IMG/VR virus record: IMGVR_UViG_3300025645_004731
Span: 1 to 64,000 of that record
Length of the DNA stretch: 64,000 bases
Strand: one strand, 5' to 3'
DNA from: a virus
In this document: positions 24,078-32,358 of the stretch, piece by piece
Layout of the letters: every line of letters starts with the position of its first letter
Position numbering within the stretch: position 1 is the stretch's first letter
The notes under the pieces: model-generated
The model's database searches: none
What the model was told of the DNA's origin: nothing
What the model saw: the letters and a program-made list of their open reading frames with translations, nothing else
Program-made: the position numbers and the translations under genes

Positions 24078-25070
24078 TTAATTCCTATTTCCATAAGTTG
24101 CGTTTAGATATTGTGCGTGTGTTTCGGCGTTAGTGCTGATACGGGCTAGATCATGCTTGCCACAGAAGCGCAGAAAGTGTACGCCTACACTAGATGTTGG
24201 CTCTTTCTGTACCTGTGTAGTGATACTTTCATCAAGCGCCGTCTTGATATCATCTGGCTGTAGTGTAAGATCGATAAGTGTTTTATTACGATTGTAATCA
24301 TCTAGTACACGATGCTCAACACCTTCGTGATCAGTCCACCGCTGTAGCATAAAGTTATTCCAATCAAAGCCTTTACTATCTTTGTCAGCATATGCCTCAA
24401 GTAAGCCTACTTTACTCTTGGAGCCTTTCTTACGAACACCTGGATAAGCACTGAATACATTATCGGCACTATCACCACGAACACATTTCTCAAACAATAC
24501 CCAGTTAGGATCACCGATATGCTTTTGGATCTTAGTCTTCTTATCAATGACGGGCTTGCCCTTATCATTGAATGTGCCATTAACCGTGTGATGTTCGTTA
24601 CTAATGCCGTTGTATTGTGATACAGTAGGGCTTAGTAGCTGATAAAAGTCACTGTCGCTGCTGATAATAACATGATTATCATTGGGATGATTCTGGATCC
24701 AACGACCAATAAAGTCATCGGCTTCACAGTTCTTATGCTGTAGCGTTGTACAGTTGGTACGCTTTTCAATAAAGGTACGCAGTTCATCAAAGGCAGCAAA
24801 GTACTGCTGATCTTCTTCTTTGTCTTTGGGACTAAGAGCCGCGCGCTTTTCTGTGCGATTTGCTTTATACGGTGTATAAAAGTCCTTGCGCCACGAACGA
24901 CCTTCAAAGCAAAACACTACATGAGCGCCATCAAAGTCACGCCATGCTTTGTTAATGGCGCCAAACATAATCGAATATGCCATGCCAATTTTGGTTTCAA
25001 TGTCATCACCACGTACCACGTGTCGAGCACGATAAAACATGTTGAGAGTGTCTACTAGAATATAAGTCAT
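24078..25070 (-). CDS. 5'-3' exonuclease (T4 RNase H-like, PIN/FLAP family)
   Basis: A 330-residue 5'-3' exonuclease of the FLAP/PIN family, similar in length to T4 RNase H. Metal-binding acidic motifs are seen in order: ILVDTLNMFYRA at the N-terminus, CEADDFIG, IISSDSDFYQLL and RGDSADNV. It probably removes RNA primers from Okazaki fragments during phage replication. A sigma70-type promoter lies directly upstream, in line with early expression. Confidence 0.85.
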   Translation of the reverse strand: MTYILVDTLNMFYRARHVVRGDDIETKIGMAYSIMFGAINKAWRDFDGAHVVFCFEGRSWRKDFYTPYKANRTEKRAALSPKDKEEDQQYFAAFDELRTFIEKRTNCTTLQHKNCEADDFIGRWIQNHPNDNHVIISSDSDFYQLLSPTVSQYNGISNEHHTVNGTFNDKGKPVIDKKTKIQKHIGDPNWVLFEKCVRGDSADNVFSAYPGVRKKGSKSKVGLLEAYADKDSKGFDWNNFMLQRWTDHEGVEHRVLDDYNRNKTLIDLTLQPDDIKTALDESITTQVQKEPTSSVGVHFLRFCGKHDLARISTNAETHAQYLNATYGNRN

Positions 25071-25101
25071 TAAGTGTCCTTGTGTTATTGTTCTGTATAT
25101 A

Positions 25102-25130
25102 ATTCTAGCACATCCCTGAGGCTATGTCAA
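25102..25130 (-). promoter_or_regulatory. Sigma70-type early promoter
   Basis: TTGACA, 17-bp spacer and TAGAAT on the minus strand, 30 bp upstream of the exonuclease start. Confidence 0.7.
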
Positions 25131-25152
25131 GAGTTATTTTTGATTTATAGGG

Positions 25153-25214
25153 GATAAATAAAGATGAATGTAGTTCGCGGTGCGTCAACACCCAACTACT
25201 CTAATGCTTACTAA
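25153..25214 (+). promoter_or_regulatory. Late-type motif plus 16-codon leader ORF
   Basis: GATAAATA at 25153-25160 is followed after 3 nt by an ATG that opens a 16-codon frame ending at 25214. The next gene's ribosome-binding site, AAGGAG, starts right at this stop. It may be a coupling leader for the endonuclease gene or a chance frame. Confidence 0.3.
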
Positions 25215-25227
25215 AGGAGCAATCAGC

Positions 25228-25872
25228 ATGAATATTTATCCCTCTTATACCTATCATATTTCCTGGACAGAACAGGACAAACACTATTATGGTGTTCGTG
25301 TAGCGAATCAATGTCAGCCAGAAAAGGACTTATGGATAGAGTATCATACTTCCTCCAATATTGTCAAGTCATTTCGTGAAGAATACGGCGAGCCAGATAT
25401 CATACGTATAGACAAGACGTTCGACACTCGTGAGGCAGCAGGCGAATATGAGATTCGATTCCTGACAGAGAATGGGTGTGTTATGTCATCGAAATGGCTG
25501 AATATGGCAGCCTGGCCGCTGATTGATAGTCGCGGTAAAAATAACGGCATGTATGGAAAAACTCATTCCGAAGAAGCCAAAAGAAAACAGGCCGAGGCTA
25601 GTAAGGGAGAAAATCATCCTATGTATGGAAAAACTCGTTCCGAAGAAACCAGAAAAAAACATTCTGAGTCGATAAAGGGAGAAAATAACGGCATGTATGG
25701 AAAAACTCATTCCGAAGAAGCCAAAAGAAAAATATCTGAGTCGAAGAAGGGCAAACCACAAGAAAAAGTTACATGCCCCCACTGTAAGAAGGTAGGTGGT
25801 ATTACCGTTATGAAAAGATGGCACTTCGATAACTGTAAGAAAAAGTCAATCATTATTACACGAATTATGTAG
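25228..25872 (+). CDS. Homing endonuclease-like protein, GIY-YIG-like with NUMOD3 repeats (copy 1)
   Basis: A 214-residue protein with an N-terminal domain that looks like a divergent GIY-YIG nuclease ([14 protein letters not shown], a Glu in AAGEYE). It is followed by three NUMOD3-type DNA-binding repeats ([18 protein letters not shown]) and a C-terminal CPHC...HFDNC zinc-binding motif. It is nearly identical over its first 100 residues to the copy at 58862. It is inserted between the exonuclease promoter and the aminopeptidase gene, on the opposite strand, as expected of a free-standing mobile endonuclease gene. RBS is AAGGAG. Confidence 0.78.
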   Translation: MNIYPSYTYHISWTEQDKHYYGVRVANQCQPEKDLWIEYHTSSNIVKSFREEYGEPDIIRIDKTFDTREAAGEYEIRFLTENGCVMSSKWLNMAAWPLIDSRGKNNGMYGKTHSEEAKRKQAEASKGENHPMYGKTRSEETRKKHSESIKGENNGMYGKTHSEEAKRKISESKKGKPQEKVTCPHCKKVGGITVMKRWHFDNCKKKSIIITRIM

Positions 25873-25876
25873 TTTG

Positions 25877-27232
25877 TCAATAGTCCATATTCTTGTCTAC
25901 TGAGAAGACTTTAATGTCAGCCCGCGCCGCAACAAACTGATACAGCGTTCTTACACCAAATCCTGTCGCACCTTTTGGACATGTTGATTTACTACCTTCT
26001 TCCCATGCCATACCGGCGATATCAAGGTGGGCCCATGCTGTATTACTATCTACGAACCGATACAGAAATTCTGCTGCGGTCGTTGATCCGCCATACGGTC
26101 CACCGATATTCTGCATATCAGCGATATCTGAATCAATCATTTTATTCCAGACTGGACCCATTGGCATACGGAAGTAACCTTCGCCACTTTCTTTGCCTGA
26201 TGCTTCGATTGCCTGTTGCAGAGGTGTAGAGTTAGTAAACAAACCAGCCATTTCGTGACCGAGTGTTCCGACAATTGCGCCGGTTAATGTGGCTAGGTCA
26301 ATAATGGTATCTGGATTATATTGATTCTGGACTAGTGTGAGAATGTCCGCTAATACCAATCTACCTTCAGCATCGGTGTTGAGATTTTCAACAGTCTTGC
26401 CACTTAATGAGGTAACAACATCGCCTGGTTTAATTGATTTACCATCTGGCATATTCTCTACTAAGCCTACAATGCCCACGACATTCTGTTTAATTTGTTG
26501 TGATGCGATAGCATGTAACGCGCCGACAACCGCCGCACTACCACCCATGTCGAATTTCATATCACCCATGCCACGAGATGGCTTGATACTAATACCACCA
26601 GTATCAAATGTAACACCTTTGCCAACTAAGGCAACAGGACGATCATTGGGTTTACCATTCATGTATTCCATTACGACAACATAACTGTCGCATTCTGAAC
26701 CTTGACCTACACTTAGTAGTAGATTAAGTCCCATCTCACGGAGTTGTGTTTCATGATATACTTTTACATTTACTCCAAGACCGGCTAGTTTTCGAGAAAT
26801 ACGAGCAGCGTATGTTGTAGGATACAATACATTACCTGGCTCACTTACTAAATCACGAGCAAAAGCAATACTAGAAGCAATGCCAGCATCTTTGCCTACT
26901 TGTAGTTTAGAAATCTTGCCATCTGTTTTGTATTTGTCAAATGTATATGACGCCATAGCGGCGCCTTCATTTACTTCCGTGATGTGACCTAGGTCTTCGT
27001 CGAATTCAATCGATACTGCCCTGTCTTTGTATTTGGTATACATATCACCGCCGAGATCACGAGCCTCCTGAGATGTTTTTGGCTTGTCTTTAACTACCGT
27101 GATGTAATCATAATCTTTGTGTGCGAACGCAAGGTCTACACTTTTTTCCATATCTGTACTAGCACGGACAACCGCTGGTCCTAGTTTCTTTGCTTGCTTA
27201 GAATCGGCAAGCACGATGATTGATTTATTCAT
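25877..27232 (-). CDS. pepA: Leucyl aminopeptidase (M17 family)
   Basis: A 451-residue M17 metallopeptidase. The di-zinc site is visible in GKGVTFDTGGISIKPS, MKFDMGGSAAV and the signature NTDAEGRLVLADIL. The C-terminal catalytic domain is complete; the N-terminal domain is more divergent. The enzyme removes N-terminal residues from peptides. E. coli PepA also binds DNA in recombination and gene control, so either role is possible. It may recycle amino acids from host protein. A weak sigma70-type promoter lies in the upstream gene, and the start overlaps that gene by 8 bases. Confidence 0.92.
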   Translation of the reverse strand: MNKSIIVLADSKQAKKLGPAVVRASTDMEKSVDLAFAHKDYDYITVVKDKPKTSQEARDLGGDMYTKYKDRAVSIEFDEDLGHITEVNEGAAMASYTFDKYKTDGKISKLQVGKDAGIASSIAFARDLVSEPGNVLYPTTYAARISRKLAGLGVNVKVYHETQLREMGLNLLLSVGQGSECDSYVVVMEYMNGKPNDRPVALVGKGVTFDTGGISIKPSRGMGDMKFDMGGSAAVVGALHAIASQQIKQNVVGIVGLVENMPDGKSIKPGDVVTSLSGKTVENLNTDAEGRLVLADILTLVQNQYNPDTIIDLATLTGAIVGTLGHEMAGLFTNSTPLQQAIEASGKESGEGYFRMPMGPVWNKMIDSDIADMQNIGGPYGGSTTAAEFLYRFVDSNTAWAHLDIAGMAWEEGSKSTCPKGATGFGVRTLYQFVAARADIKVFSVDKNMDY

Positions 27233-27503
27233 TGATTAAATTGCTCCATGTTTTTAGTTTGTTTCTCTTTATATTCACTCTAGCGCCCAGTTCGTCATTT
27301 GTCAAGAGATTATGTTCTACCATTAGCTCAATCATACACAGGACATCGCCTGCTTCCTCGACTAGTTTATTATGCCACTTGTCGTCAATTTGATCTGAGG
27401 CATCGAACTTTCGTAAATGCTTCATACACACTTGTGTCAGTTCTCCGCATTCTTCTGCTGCAATAGCGACGAGTTGTTGGTATGTATTAATAGGACTGGT
27501 CAT
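27225..27503 (-). CDS. MazG-like nucleotide pyrophosphohydrolase
   Basis: A 92-residue all-alpha NTP pyrophosphatase. AAEECGELTQVCMKH and KLVEEAGDVLCMIEL give the two metal-binding helices, the EExxE-like and ExxD motifs. MazG-like enzymes hydrolyse (d)NTPs or ppGpp and are common in marine phages, where they may tune host metabolism during infection. It lies between the HNH protein and the aminopeptidase genes. Confidence 0.8.
   Translation of the reverse strand: MTSPINTYQQLVAIAAEECGELTQVCMKHLRKFDASDQIDDKWHNKLVEEAGDVLCMIELMVEHNLLTNDELGARVNIKRNKLKTWSNLINE
27277..27305 (-). promoter_or_regulatory. Possible sigma70 promoter inside the MazG-like gene
   Basis: TTGACA, 17-bp spacer and TAGAGT on the minus strand, about 45 bp before the pepA start. 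The -10 is weak. Confidence 0.35.
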
Positions 27504-27506
27504 TTT

Positions 27507-27797
27507 TTATCTCCCATGGTATTGCCACATTACCGCGTTACATTTAGCATGAACAGCGCCCTCTGTCATATCGGTATCATGATTGTGCTGTAAATGTACT
27601 GAATTTCTAAGAAATCCTGGCGGAAATAGTTTTAAATTAATCTTTAATTTTTGAATATCATCGCGAGGTTTGTCGGCAAGTGGTTCGTGACACCAATAAC
27701 ATAGACCATGTTGCTCGGTGGTATATTGTTCTCTTACTTTTCTGCGCTGAGCAGATGTTATCTTACTGTAAGGCACTGGCAGAATATATTCTGTCAT
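27507..27797 (-). CDS. HNH endonuclease-like zinc-binding protein
   Basis: A 96-residue protein with CYWC near residue 33 and, later, LQHNHDTDMTEGAVHAKCN, a pattern like the Cys-Cys/His-Asn-His core of HNH or endonuclease VII-type nucleases. It is small and contains little besides this core. It could be a nicking or homing-type nuclease, or a phage repair or packaging factor. It overlaps the upstream gene by 4 bases and so is operonic rather than freely inserted. Confidence 0.65.
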   Translation of the reverse strand: MTEYILPVPYSKITSAQRRKVREQYTTEQHGLCYWCHEPLADKPRDDIQKLKINLKLFPPGFLRNSVHLQHNHDTDMTEGAVHAKCNAVMWQYHGR

Positions 27798-28018
27798 TTT
27801 TTACCATCACTGATACTAGATCCAATTTGTTTCTTACTGCCACAGCTTTTACAGTATGCGATTCTCACAGTGAAATCGAATTCTCCCGAACTCACAATAA
27901 AGAAATCATTCTCTAATTTGAAATTCATGCAACAGTGCATAATACTCATTTTTGTATCCTCTTCGGCATATCTGCGGCGTATGTACGCATCGTATGGCTC
28001 CTGTGTTTCGATACTCAC
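27794..28018 (-). CDS. Small cysteine-containing hypothetical protein
   Basis: A 74-residue protein with HCC near residue 28 and CKSCGSKK near residue 57, which could form a zinc site. The function is unknown. It has 4-base overlaps on both sides, with the HNH-like and coiled-coil genes. Confidence 0.6.
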   Translation of the reverse strand: MSIETQEPYDAYIRRRYAEEDTKMSIMHCCMNFKLENDFFIVSSGEFDFTVRIAYCKSCGSKKQIGSSISDGKK

Positions 28019-28245
28019 AATAAGCTTCGTTTCTCATTGATTGCTTCTTGTAAATCAATAATTTGCTCATTTTCAATTAATCGGATAATAGTATTAGTAA
28101 CACCGATCTCTTGCTGTACCATTCCCAAGCGAAACATTAGTTTTTCTAGTTCTGCTTGGTAAAATTCTAATTCTTTTTCTTTAACAGCACGTTGCGCGTA
28201 TATATCGCTGATATCTATGATAAGTTTTGTACTATTTTCATTCAT
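28015..28245 (-). CDS. Small coiled-coil hypothetical protein
   Basis: A 76-residue protein that is almost entirely helical with heptad-like hydrophobic spacing (KEKELEFYQAELEKLMFRLGMVQQEI). It probably dimerises. No family is recognised. It sits in the operon that starts at the MetK promoter. Confidence 0.6.
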   Translation of the reverse strand: MNENSTKLIIDISDIYAQRAVKEKELEFYQAELEKLMFRLGMVQQEIGVTNTIIRLIENEQIIDLQEAINEKRSLL

Positions 28246-28248
28246 AAT

Positions 28249-28779
28249 TTAATCCCATAAGTTCTCAAAATAAGTTCCAAACAGTTTAAATCCGTTTGTC
28301 ATTCGTTCTTGGTGTGCTTTTCGTCCTGCATGGTCCTTACACACAAGTTTTGATCCGCCAAAGAAACCGTCGTAATTTTTTTCATCTGGACTTAGTACAT
28401 GATGTTCGTAGTAATCACTTTCCCAATCATCACGACACTTTTGTTCAAACGCCCAAACCATTTCGTCTAGAATCCAATCCCAACGTTCGAAGTGCTTGGG
28501 ATCAACATCGCCATTCTTGCCGTATGCGTCTAACTGCTTTTTAGTAGCACGTAGTTCTCGTGGAACATCTTTCATGTCTACCATAGGAGCACCGTGTTTA
28601 GTTTCTTTCAACTGTACAAGCATAGGCAAGATAATAGGAGCAAGAGTATCGTCCATGCTCCATGTATCGTATTTGTGTATCTTTATACTTGTTCGTTGCT
28701 GTTGACTATAACCAAACCAGTTATACAACCAGTTGTGATAGAACCTATGAGTAGGATATTTTCCAATCTTTACTCGCAT
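28249..28779 (-). CDS. Conserved phage protein of unknown function
   Basis: A 176-residue protein with a strongly conserved-looking start (RVKIGKYPTHRFYHNW) and a DTWSMDDTLAPIILPMLVQLK segment that I recall from marine T4-like phages. The rest is rich in Trp, Asp and His. No catalytic motif is assigned. It overlaps the 56-residue gene upstream by 10 bases. Confidence 0.75.
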   Translation of the reverse strand: MRVKIGKYPTHRFYHNWLYNWFGYSQQQRTSIKIHKYDTWSMDDTLAPIILPMLVQLKETKHGAPMVDMKDVPRELRATKKQLDAYGKNGDVDPKHFERWDWILDEMVWAFEQKCRDDWESDYYEHHVLSPDEKNYDGFFGGSKLVCKDHAGRKAHQERMTNGFKLFGTYFENLWD

Positions 28780-28940
28780 TCGCTGTATCCAAAAATTGTT
28801 TCATCTATTATTTCAACACTAAATGGATCTACTTCTTTACAGACAATATCATCACATGCCCACACTGCTGGTGAGCCATCTTCTAACTCTACAAAATAAA
28901 CTTTTTTTGTAAGTTCAACAGTTTCTACTCTAACTTTCAT
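28770..28940 (-). CDS. Small hypothetical protein (56 residues)
   Basis: An ATG at 28940 opens a 56-codon frame ending at 28770. It forms a TAATG overlap with the stop of the upstream gene and overlaps the next start by 10 bases. The protein begins MKVRVETVELTKKVYFVE and is a small acidic beta-rich protein. The tight coupling on both sides supports it as a real gene despite its size. Confidence 0.65.
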   Translation of the reverse strand: MKVRVETVELTKKVYFVELEDGSPAVWACDDIVCKEVDPFSVEIIDETIFGYSECE

Positions 28941-29200
28941 TATTCTGCCAACGTTTCTGAGGCAACACTACGGCAAAGATCATTAAACCATAGGTCTACG
29001 ATTTCCTCGTCATTCTCGCCAGCATACCCTGCTTCACCAAGAAGTCCAACAAAGTCAGCATTCCAGTCTAGTTCAAAGTATCCACGTGTCGGATCATCCT
29101 TGTCAAAATGTACCTCGACAACAGTGACCCACGGACCCTTTGCTGTTTCTTTAGTTAATTTTTTACTACTCTTAAAAATATTCTTTAGTTTATCAAGCAT
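28940..29200 (-). CDS. Conserved small phage protein
   Basis: An 86-residue protein: a basic N-terminal helix (MLDKLKNIFKSSKKLTKET) followed by an acidic domain, GPWVTVVEVHFDKDDPTRGYFELDWN. I recall proteins of this layout in marine T4-like phages, without known function. It overlaps the upstream gene by 8 bases. Confidence 0.7.
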   Translation of the reverse strand: MLDKLKNIFKSSKKLTKETAKGPWVTVVEVHFDKDDPTRGYFELDWNADFVGLLGEAGYAGENDEEIVDLWFNDLCRSVASETLAE

Positions 29201-29399
29201 CCGGATTCTCCTTCAAATATTTCACACGTTGCGTAATTTCAGTTACTTCAACGTACTTAGGTTCAGTGTATGAGGTAGTGCCTTTAACTGCCGCATTAAT
29301 ATACACATCATGTTTATGTAACGCTGCCCAAGTTTTATTAATGGCAGCTACATCTTTATTGAACTGTTTTACAAGTTCTGTTACTTTAGGATCTTTCAT
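29193..29399 (-). CDS. Small hypothetical protein
   Basis: A 68-residue, mainly helical protein (MKDPKVTELVKQFNKDVAAINKTW). The ATG at 29399 makes a TAATG overlap with the stop of the DUF59 gene and is preferred over the ATG at 29408. The function is unknown. Confidence 0.65.
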   Translation of the reverse strand: MKDPKVTELVKQFNKDVAAINKTWAALHKHDVYINAAVKGTTSYTEPKYVEVTEITQRVKYLKENPDA

Positions 29400-29698
29400 T
29401 AATACCATCCCATCATCATACGAGTGTCTTCTGGAACCATTTCGATACTAAACGGAGGATCAAAAACTAGTTCTCTGTTTACAGTTTCGACACCCTCAAG
29501 TGCGCCAACTGCTGTTTCAATACCTTCACAAATCTCGTCTGCGAAAGGACACATCATGCTAGTCAGTGTATGCTTGATGTGTACCTCTGTATCTTTACAA
29601 TTTACTTCGTAAATTAGTCCAAGCTCTTCTACGCTTAAACTGATTTCAGGATCATACACTTCTTTAAGTGCTTCCCTTACAATCTCTTCAGTTACCAT
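29399..29698 (-). CDS. MIP18/DUF59 family Fe-S assembly-like protein
   Basis: A 99-residue member of the MIP18/PaaD/SufT family, recognised from VREALKEVYDPEISLSVEELGLIYEV and the later strand-helix pattern with Cys in MMCPFADEICEGI. Relatives help insert Fe-S clusters into target proteins. The phage has at least two radical SAM proteins that need such clusters. The ATG at 29698 follows GGGAGAAATTAGG and overlaps the metK stop by 7 bases, so expression is tied to MetK. Confidence 0.78.
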   Translation of the reverse strand: MVTEEIVREALKEVYDPEISLSVEELGLIYEVNCKDTEVHIKHTLTSMMCPFADEICEGIETAVGALEGVETVNRELVFDPPFSIEMVPEDTRMMMGWY

Positions 29699-30786
29699 CC
29701 TAATTTCTCCCAAGGTACATCTTTGTCACCAAAGTGTCCATATACGCAATTCGTACTATAATTAGTATAACTGAATAAATCGAATCTGTCAATGATTCCT
29801 TTTGGTGATAAGTCAATTTCATTACGAATAAAACGCTCAATGCTGCGATTGTGTCCGTTACTGTCTACAAGAATACTAGTAGGTTGCTTAACACCAATAG
29901 CATAGCTCAACTGAATGTTGCACCAATCTGCCATTTCATCTGCTACTACGTTCTTTGCTAACCAACGTGCCATGTAAGCAGCGGACCGATCAACCTTTGT
30001 TGGATCTTTGCCACTAAAAGCGCCACCACCGTGAGGAGCAAAACCCCCATAGGTATCAACAATAATCTTACGCCCAGTAACACCAGCGTCACCATCGGGC
30101 CCACCGATAACAAAGTTGCCAGTAGGATTAAGATGCCAGACAGTATTTTCATCAATTAAATCTCCCAGAGCATGGTGTGCTGCTTGTTTTGCAAGCACTC
30201 TCGCTGTTTCAATTTCGCCATCAGCATGTTGTGTGCTGATAACAATTTGGTCAATGCGCTTAACGATGCCTTCGCGCCTAGCACCTTCGTACTCCACACT
30301 CACTTGTGATTTAGCATCAGGACCTAATACGCTGTCTAGTTTACGCAGTTCTTTTAGTTCTTTTAGAATTTCGTGACTGTAGTGAATAGGCGCTGGCATC
30401 ATACTGTCTGTATGATTACACGCATAGCCAAACATAATACCCTGATCACCAGCACCAAAGTCATCAGTGCCCAGCGCAATGTCAGCACTTTGTGAATGGA
30501 TCTCGTTATAGATGTTTAGTTTATCCCAGTGAAATCCATCTTGCTCGTAACCAATGTCACGAACTTTGTTACGCACGATTTCTTTAACTTCGTCTCTGCT
30601 TACGTTAAAGTTTTTAACTTCGCCTGCTAACGTAACATGGTTAGTAGTTACAAGTGTTTCGACTGCTACTCGTGTTGTAGAGTCGCCAGCCTTTAATCCA
30701 GCATCTACCAGCGCATCACTAATCTGATCCGCTACTTTATCTGGATGTCCGTCACTAACACTTTCGCTAGTAAAAATATAGTTCAT
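29692..30786 (-). CDS. metK: S-adenosylmethionine synthetase
   Basis: A 364-residue MetK, close to the cellular length. Signature segments are TSESVSDGHPDKVADQISDA (N-terminal ATP/Met site), GAGDQGIMFGYA and GGGAFSGKDPTKVDRSA. It joins methionine and ATP to give SAM. A phage copy could support DNA methylation, the island methyltransferase and the radical SAM enzymes while host metabolism is failing. It overlaps a membrane protein gene by 4 bases, behind a sigma70-type promoter. Confidence 0.95.
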   Translation of the reverse strand: MNYIFTSESVSDGHPDKVADQISDALVDAGLKAGDSTTRVAVETLVTTNHVTLAGEVKNFNVSRDEVKEIVRNKVRDIGYEQDGFHWDKLNIYNEIHSQSADIALGTDDFGAGDQGIMFGYACNHTDSMMPAPIHYSHEILKELKELRKLDSVLGPDAKSQVSVEYEGARREGIVKRIDQIVISTQHADGEIETARVLAKQAAHHALGDLIDENTVWHLNPTGNFVIGGPDGDAGVTGRKIIVDTYGGFAPHGGGAFSGKDPTKVDRSAAYMARWLAKNVVADEMADWCNIQLSYAIGVKQPTSILVDSNGHNRSIERFIRNEIDLSPKGIIDRFDLFSYTNYSTNCVYGHFGDKDVPWEKLGW

Positions 30787-31271
30787 AAATGTTTCCTTAA
30801 TTTGTCGTCTAGGTTTTTAATCGGAGCCTTCATGGCCCGCTCGTGTTGTTCATTTTTATATCCAAGTTCTTTACGTATTTCCGCAGAGTGAAATGTGTAG
30901 TCTCCTGCCAACTCGTCATCCTTTTTCCATACTGTCATTAGTCTCTTGGTGAACGACACGATTACACTTTTCATTGCTTTCGTCCACTTAGACGAGATAT
31001 ATTGGATACTCAGCCCGGGAATTCCCATATTGCCGAACAGTTCGCCTACTCGCCGGATCGACGTGACCAATAGTGGTAGCAGAGTTGAAATGAAGATCGC
31101 CATCATCAACAAGAAAATACTTATGAGTAACGCCAGACTCAATAACATCATTTCGACTTTCGTCCGAAATAAAGAGATATCGGCGTCAACTCTGTGCGAT
31201 TGTAATTCTGATATCGTATGTTTGATTATCAAAGAAACCGTTGTGTGAATATTTTTCAGTATTGTTTTCAT
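30783..31271 (-). CDS. Membrane-anchored hypothetical protein
   Basis: A 162-residue protein with one long hydrophobic segment (about residues 42-70, MMLLSLALLISIFLLMMAIF), enough for one or two membrane passes. A cytoplasmic-type basic C-terminal region follows, containing a KKDDE stretch. It is the first gene of the MetK operon. The function is unknown. Confidence 0.6.
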   Translation of the reverse strand: MKTILKNIHTTVSLIIKHTISELQSHRVDADISLFRTKVEMMLLSLALLISIFLLMMAIFISTLLPLLVTSIRRVGELFGNMGIPGLSIQYISSKWTKAMKSVIVSFTKRLMTVWKKDDELAGDYTFHSAEIRKELGYKNEQHERAMKAPIKNLDDKLRKHL

Positions 31272-31277
31272 ATTACA

Positions 31278-31306
31278 ACTATACTACTTATCTGTGCCTT
31301 TGTCAA
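31278..31306 (-). promoter_or_regulatory. Sigma70-type early promoter of the MetK operon
   Basis: TTGACA, 17-bp spacer and TATAGT on the minus strand, immediately upstream of the membrane protein gene. Confidence 0.65.
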
Positions 31307-31328
31307 CCATTAAATAAGCATATCTTCA

Positions 31329-31399
31329 CTAAATACTACAGCATGAGCGAGATTATTAACACAACACACCACACGGAGAATCAGCCATGGCATGGATAA
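31329..31399 (+). promoter_or_regulatory. Late-like motif plus 18-codon leader ORF overlapping the lipase start
   Basis: CTAAATA at 31329-31335 precedes an ATG at 31343 that opens an 18-codon frame. It ends at 31399, 13 bases inside the lipase gene, and contains the lipase ribosome-binding site. It may be a translational coupling leader or chance. Confidence 0.25.
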
Positions 31400-32358
31400 T
31401 AAGATATACAATCAAGTGGATAGTCCAGGGATGGATTATTGAAAAATTAGCAAAACGTTTAATAAATTGGATGATAGAGAAATATTCATTAGGAGAAAAC
31501 TTCATACAAAGTTTCACAAAGCCACACGAGGTTGATTGGAATAGTATACGATGGTTCGCAGTGTTTGCTAGAATGGCATATAAGAAAGATAACGATGTAA
31601 TAAGAGCACATTACAAGGACTATGATGTTTACATTAATGAAATAAATGAAGTGAAATACATCGTCATTAGTGATTCGATAAAAAAAGAGCAATACATTTC
31701 TGTTCGTGGAACAAGTAACTCGCACAACGCATTACAAGACATCAACTTTCTTCGTAGCAAGAGCCGTAGACTTGGCATTTCTTTACACAGTGGATTTCAC
31801 AGAACCGCCGAGTTAATTGCTGATGATTTAATACCTAGACTAGATACAACATGGACCACATGGGTCACTGGACATTCACTTGGCGCAGCCGATGCGCTGA
31901 TTGTTGGATGGTACCTTGACCACGCTGGGCACAGTGTAGCAGAGTGTATAAATTTCGGTCAACCTAAAGTAACAGACAGTCGCGGTATTCACAAGATGCG
32001 TGATAAAATAAAAATTACTCGTGTTGTTAATGAAACAGATATAGTACCGTTAGTGCCGCCAAGTGGTACTCATGTACACAGATATGCCCATAATGGCGAG
32101 TTACTCAAGTTATTAGATAATGGCAAATATTGCTTCTTGGAAGAACCTGATAGCCTAAATTATGGCGTAAATAGTTTTTGGTTGTTTGCTGCCAGAGAAA
32201 GTTTCTCATTCTACGAGATTGGCAAAGAATTGCCTGACCACTTTATGGACAACTATATTGACAATATAGATGCCATCATAGCTGAAACAGAAGAAGTTAA
32301 TTGGAAAGATAGACTAGGATATCTGGATAACTCCGGTATAGCAGGCGAATGGATCTAA
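31387..32358 (+). CDS. Class 3 lipase-like alpha/beta hydrolase
   Basis: A 323-residue protein of the fungal-type class 3 lipase fold. The nucleophile elbow is GHSLGAA, followed by CINFGQPKVTD, a DIVPLVPP strand with the expected Asp, and a His in HVHRYAHNG. The N-terminal 35 residues form a hydrophobic, amphipathic helix that may attach to membrane. The likely substrate is a glycerolipid or phospholipid, so it could act in lysis or membrane remodelling. It is one of few plus-strand genes. RBS is CGGAG. Confidence 0.8.
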   Translation: MAWIIRYTIKWIVQGWIIEKLAKRLINWMIEKYSLGENFIQSFTKPHEVDWNSIRWFAVFARMAYKKDNDVIRAHYKDYDVYINEINEVKYIVISDSIKKEQYISVRGTSNSHNALQDINFLRSKSRRLGISLHSGFHRTAELIADDLIPRLDTTWTTWVTGHSLGAADALIVGWYLDHAGHSVAECINFGQPKVTDSRGIHKMRDKIKITRVVNETDIVPLVPPSGTHVHRYAHNGELLKLLDNGKYCFLEEPDSLNYGVNSFWLFAARESFSFYEIGKELPDHFMDNYIDNIDAIIAETEEVNWKDRLGYLDNSGIAGEWI

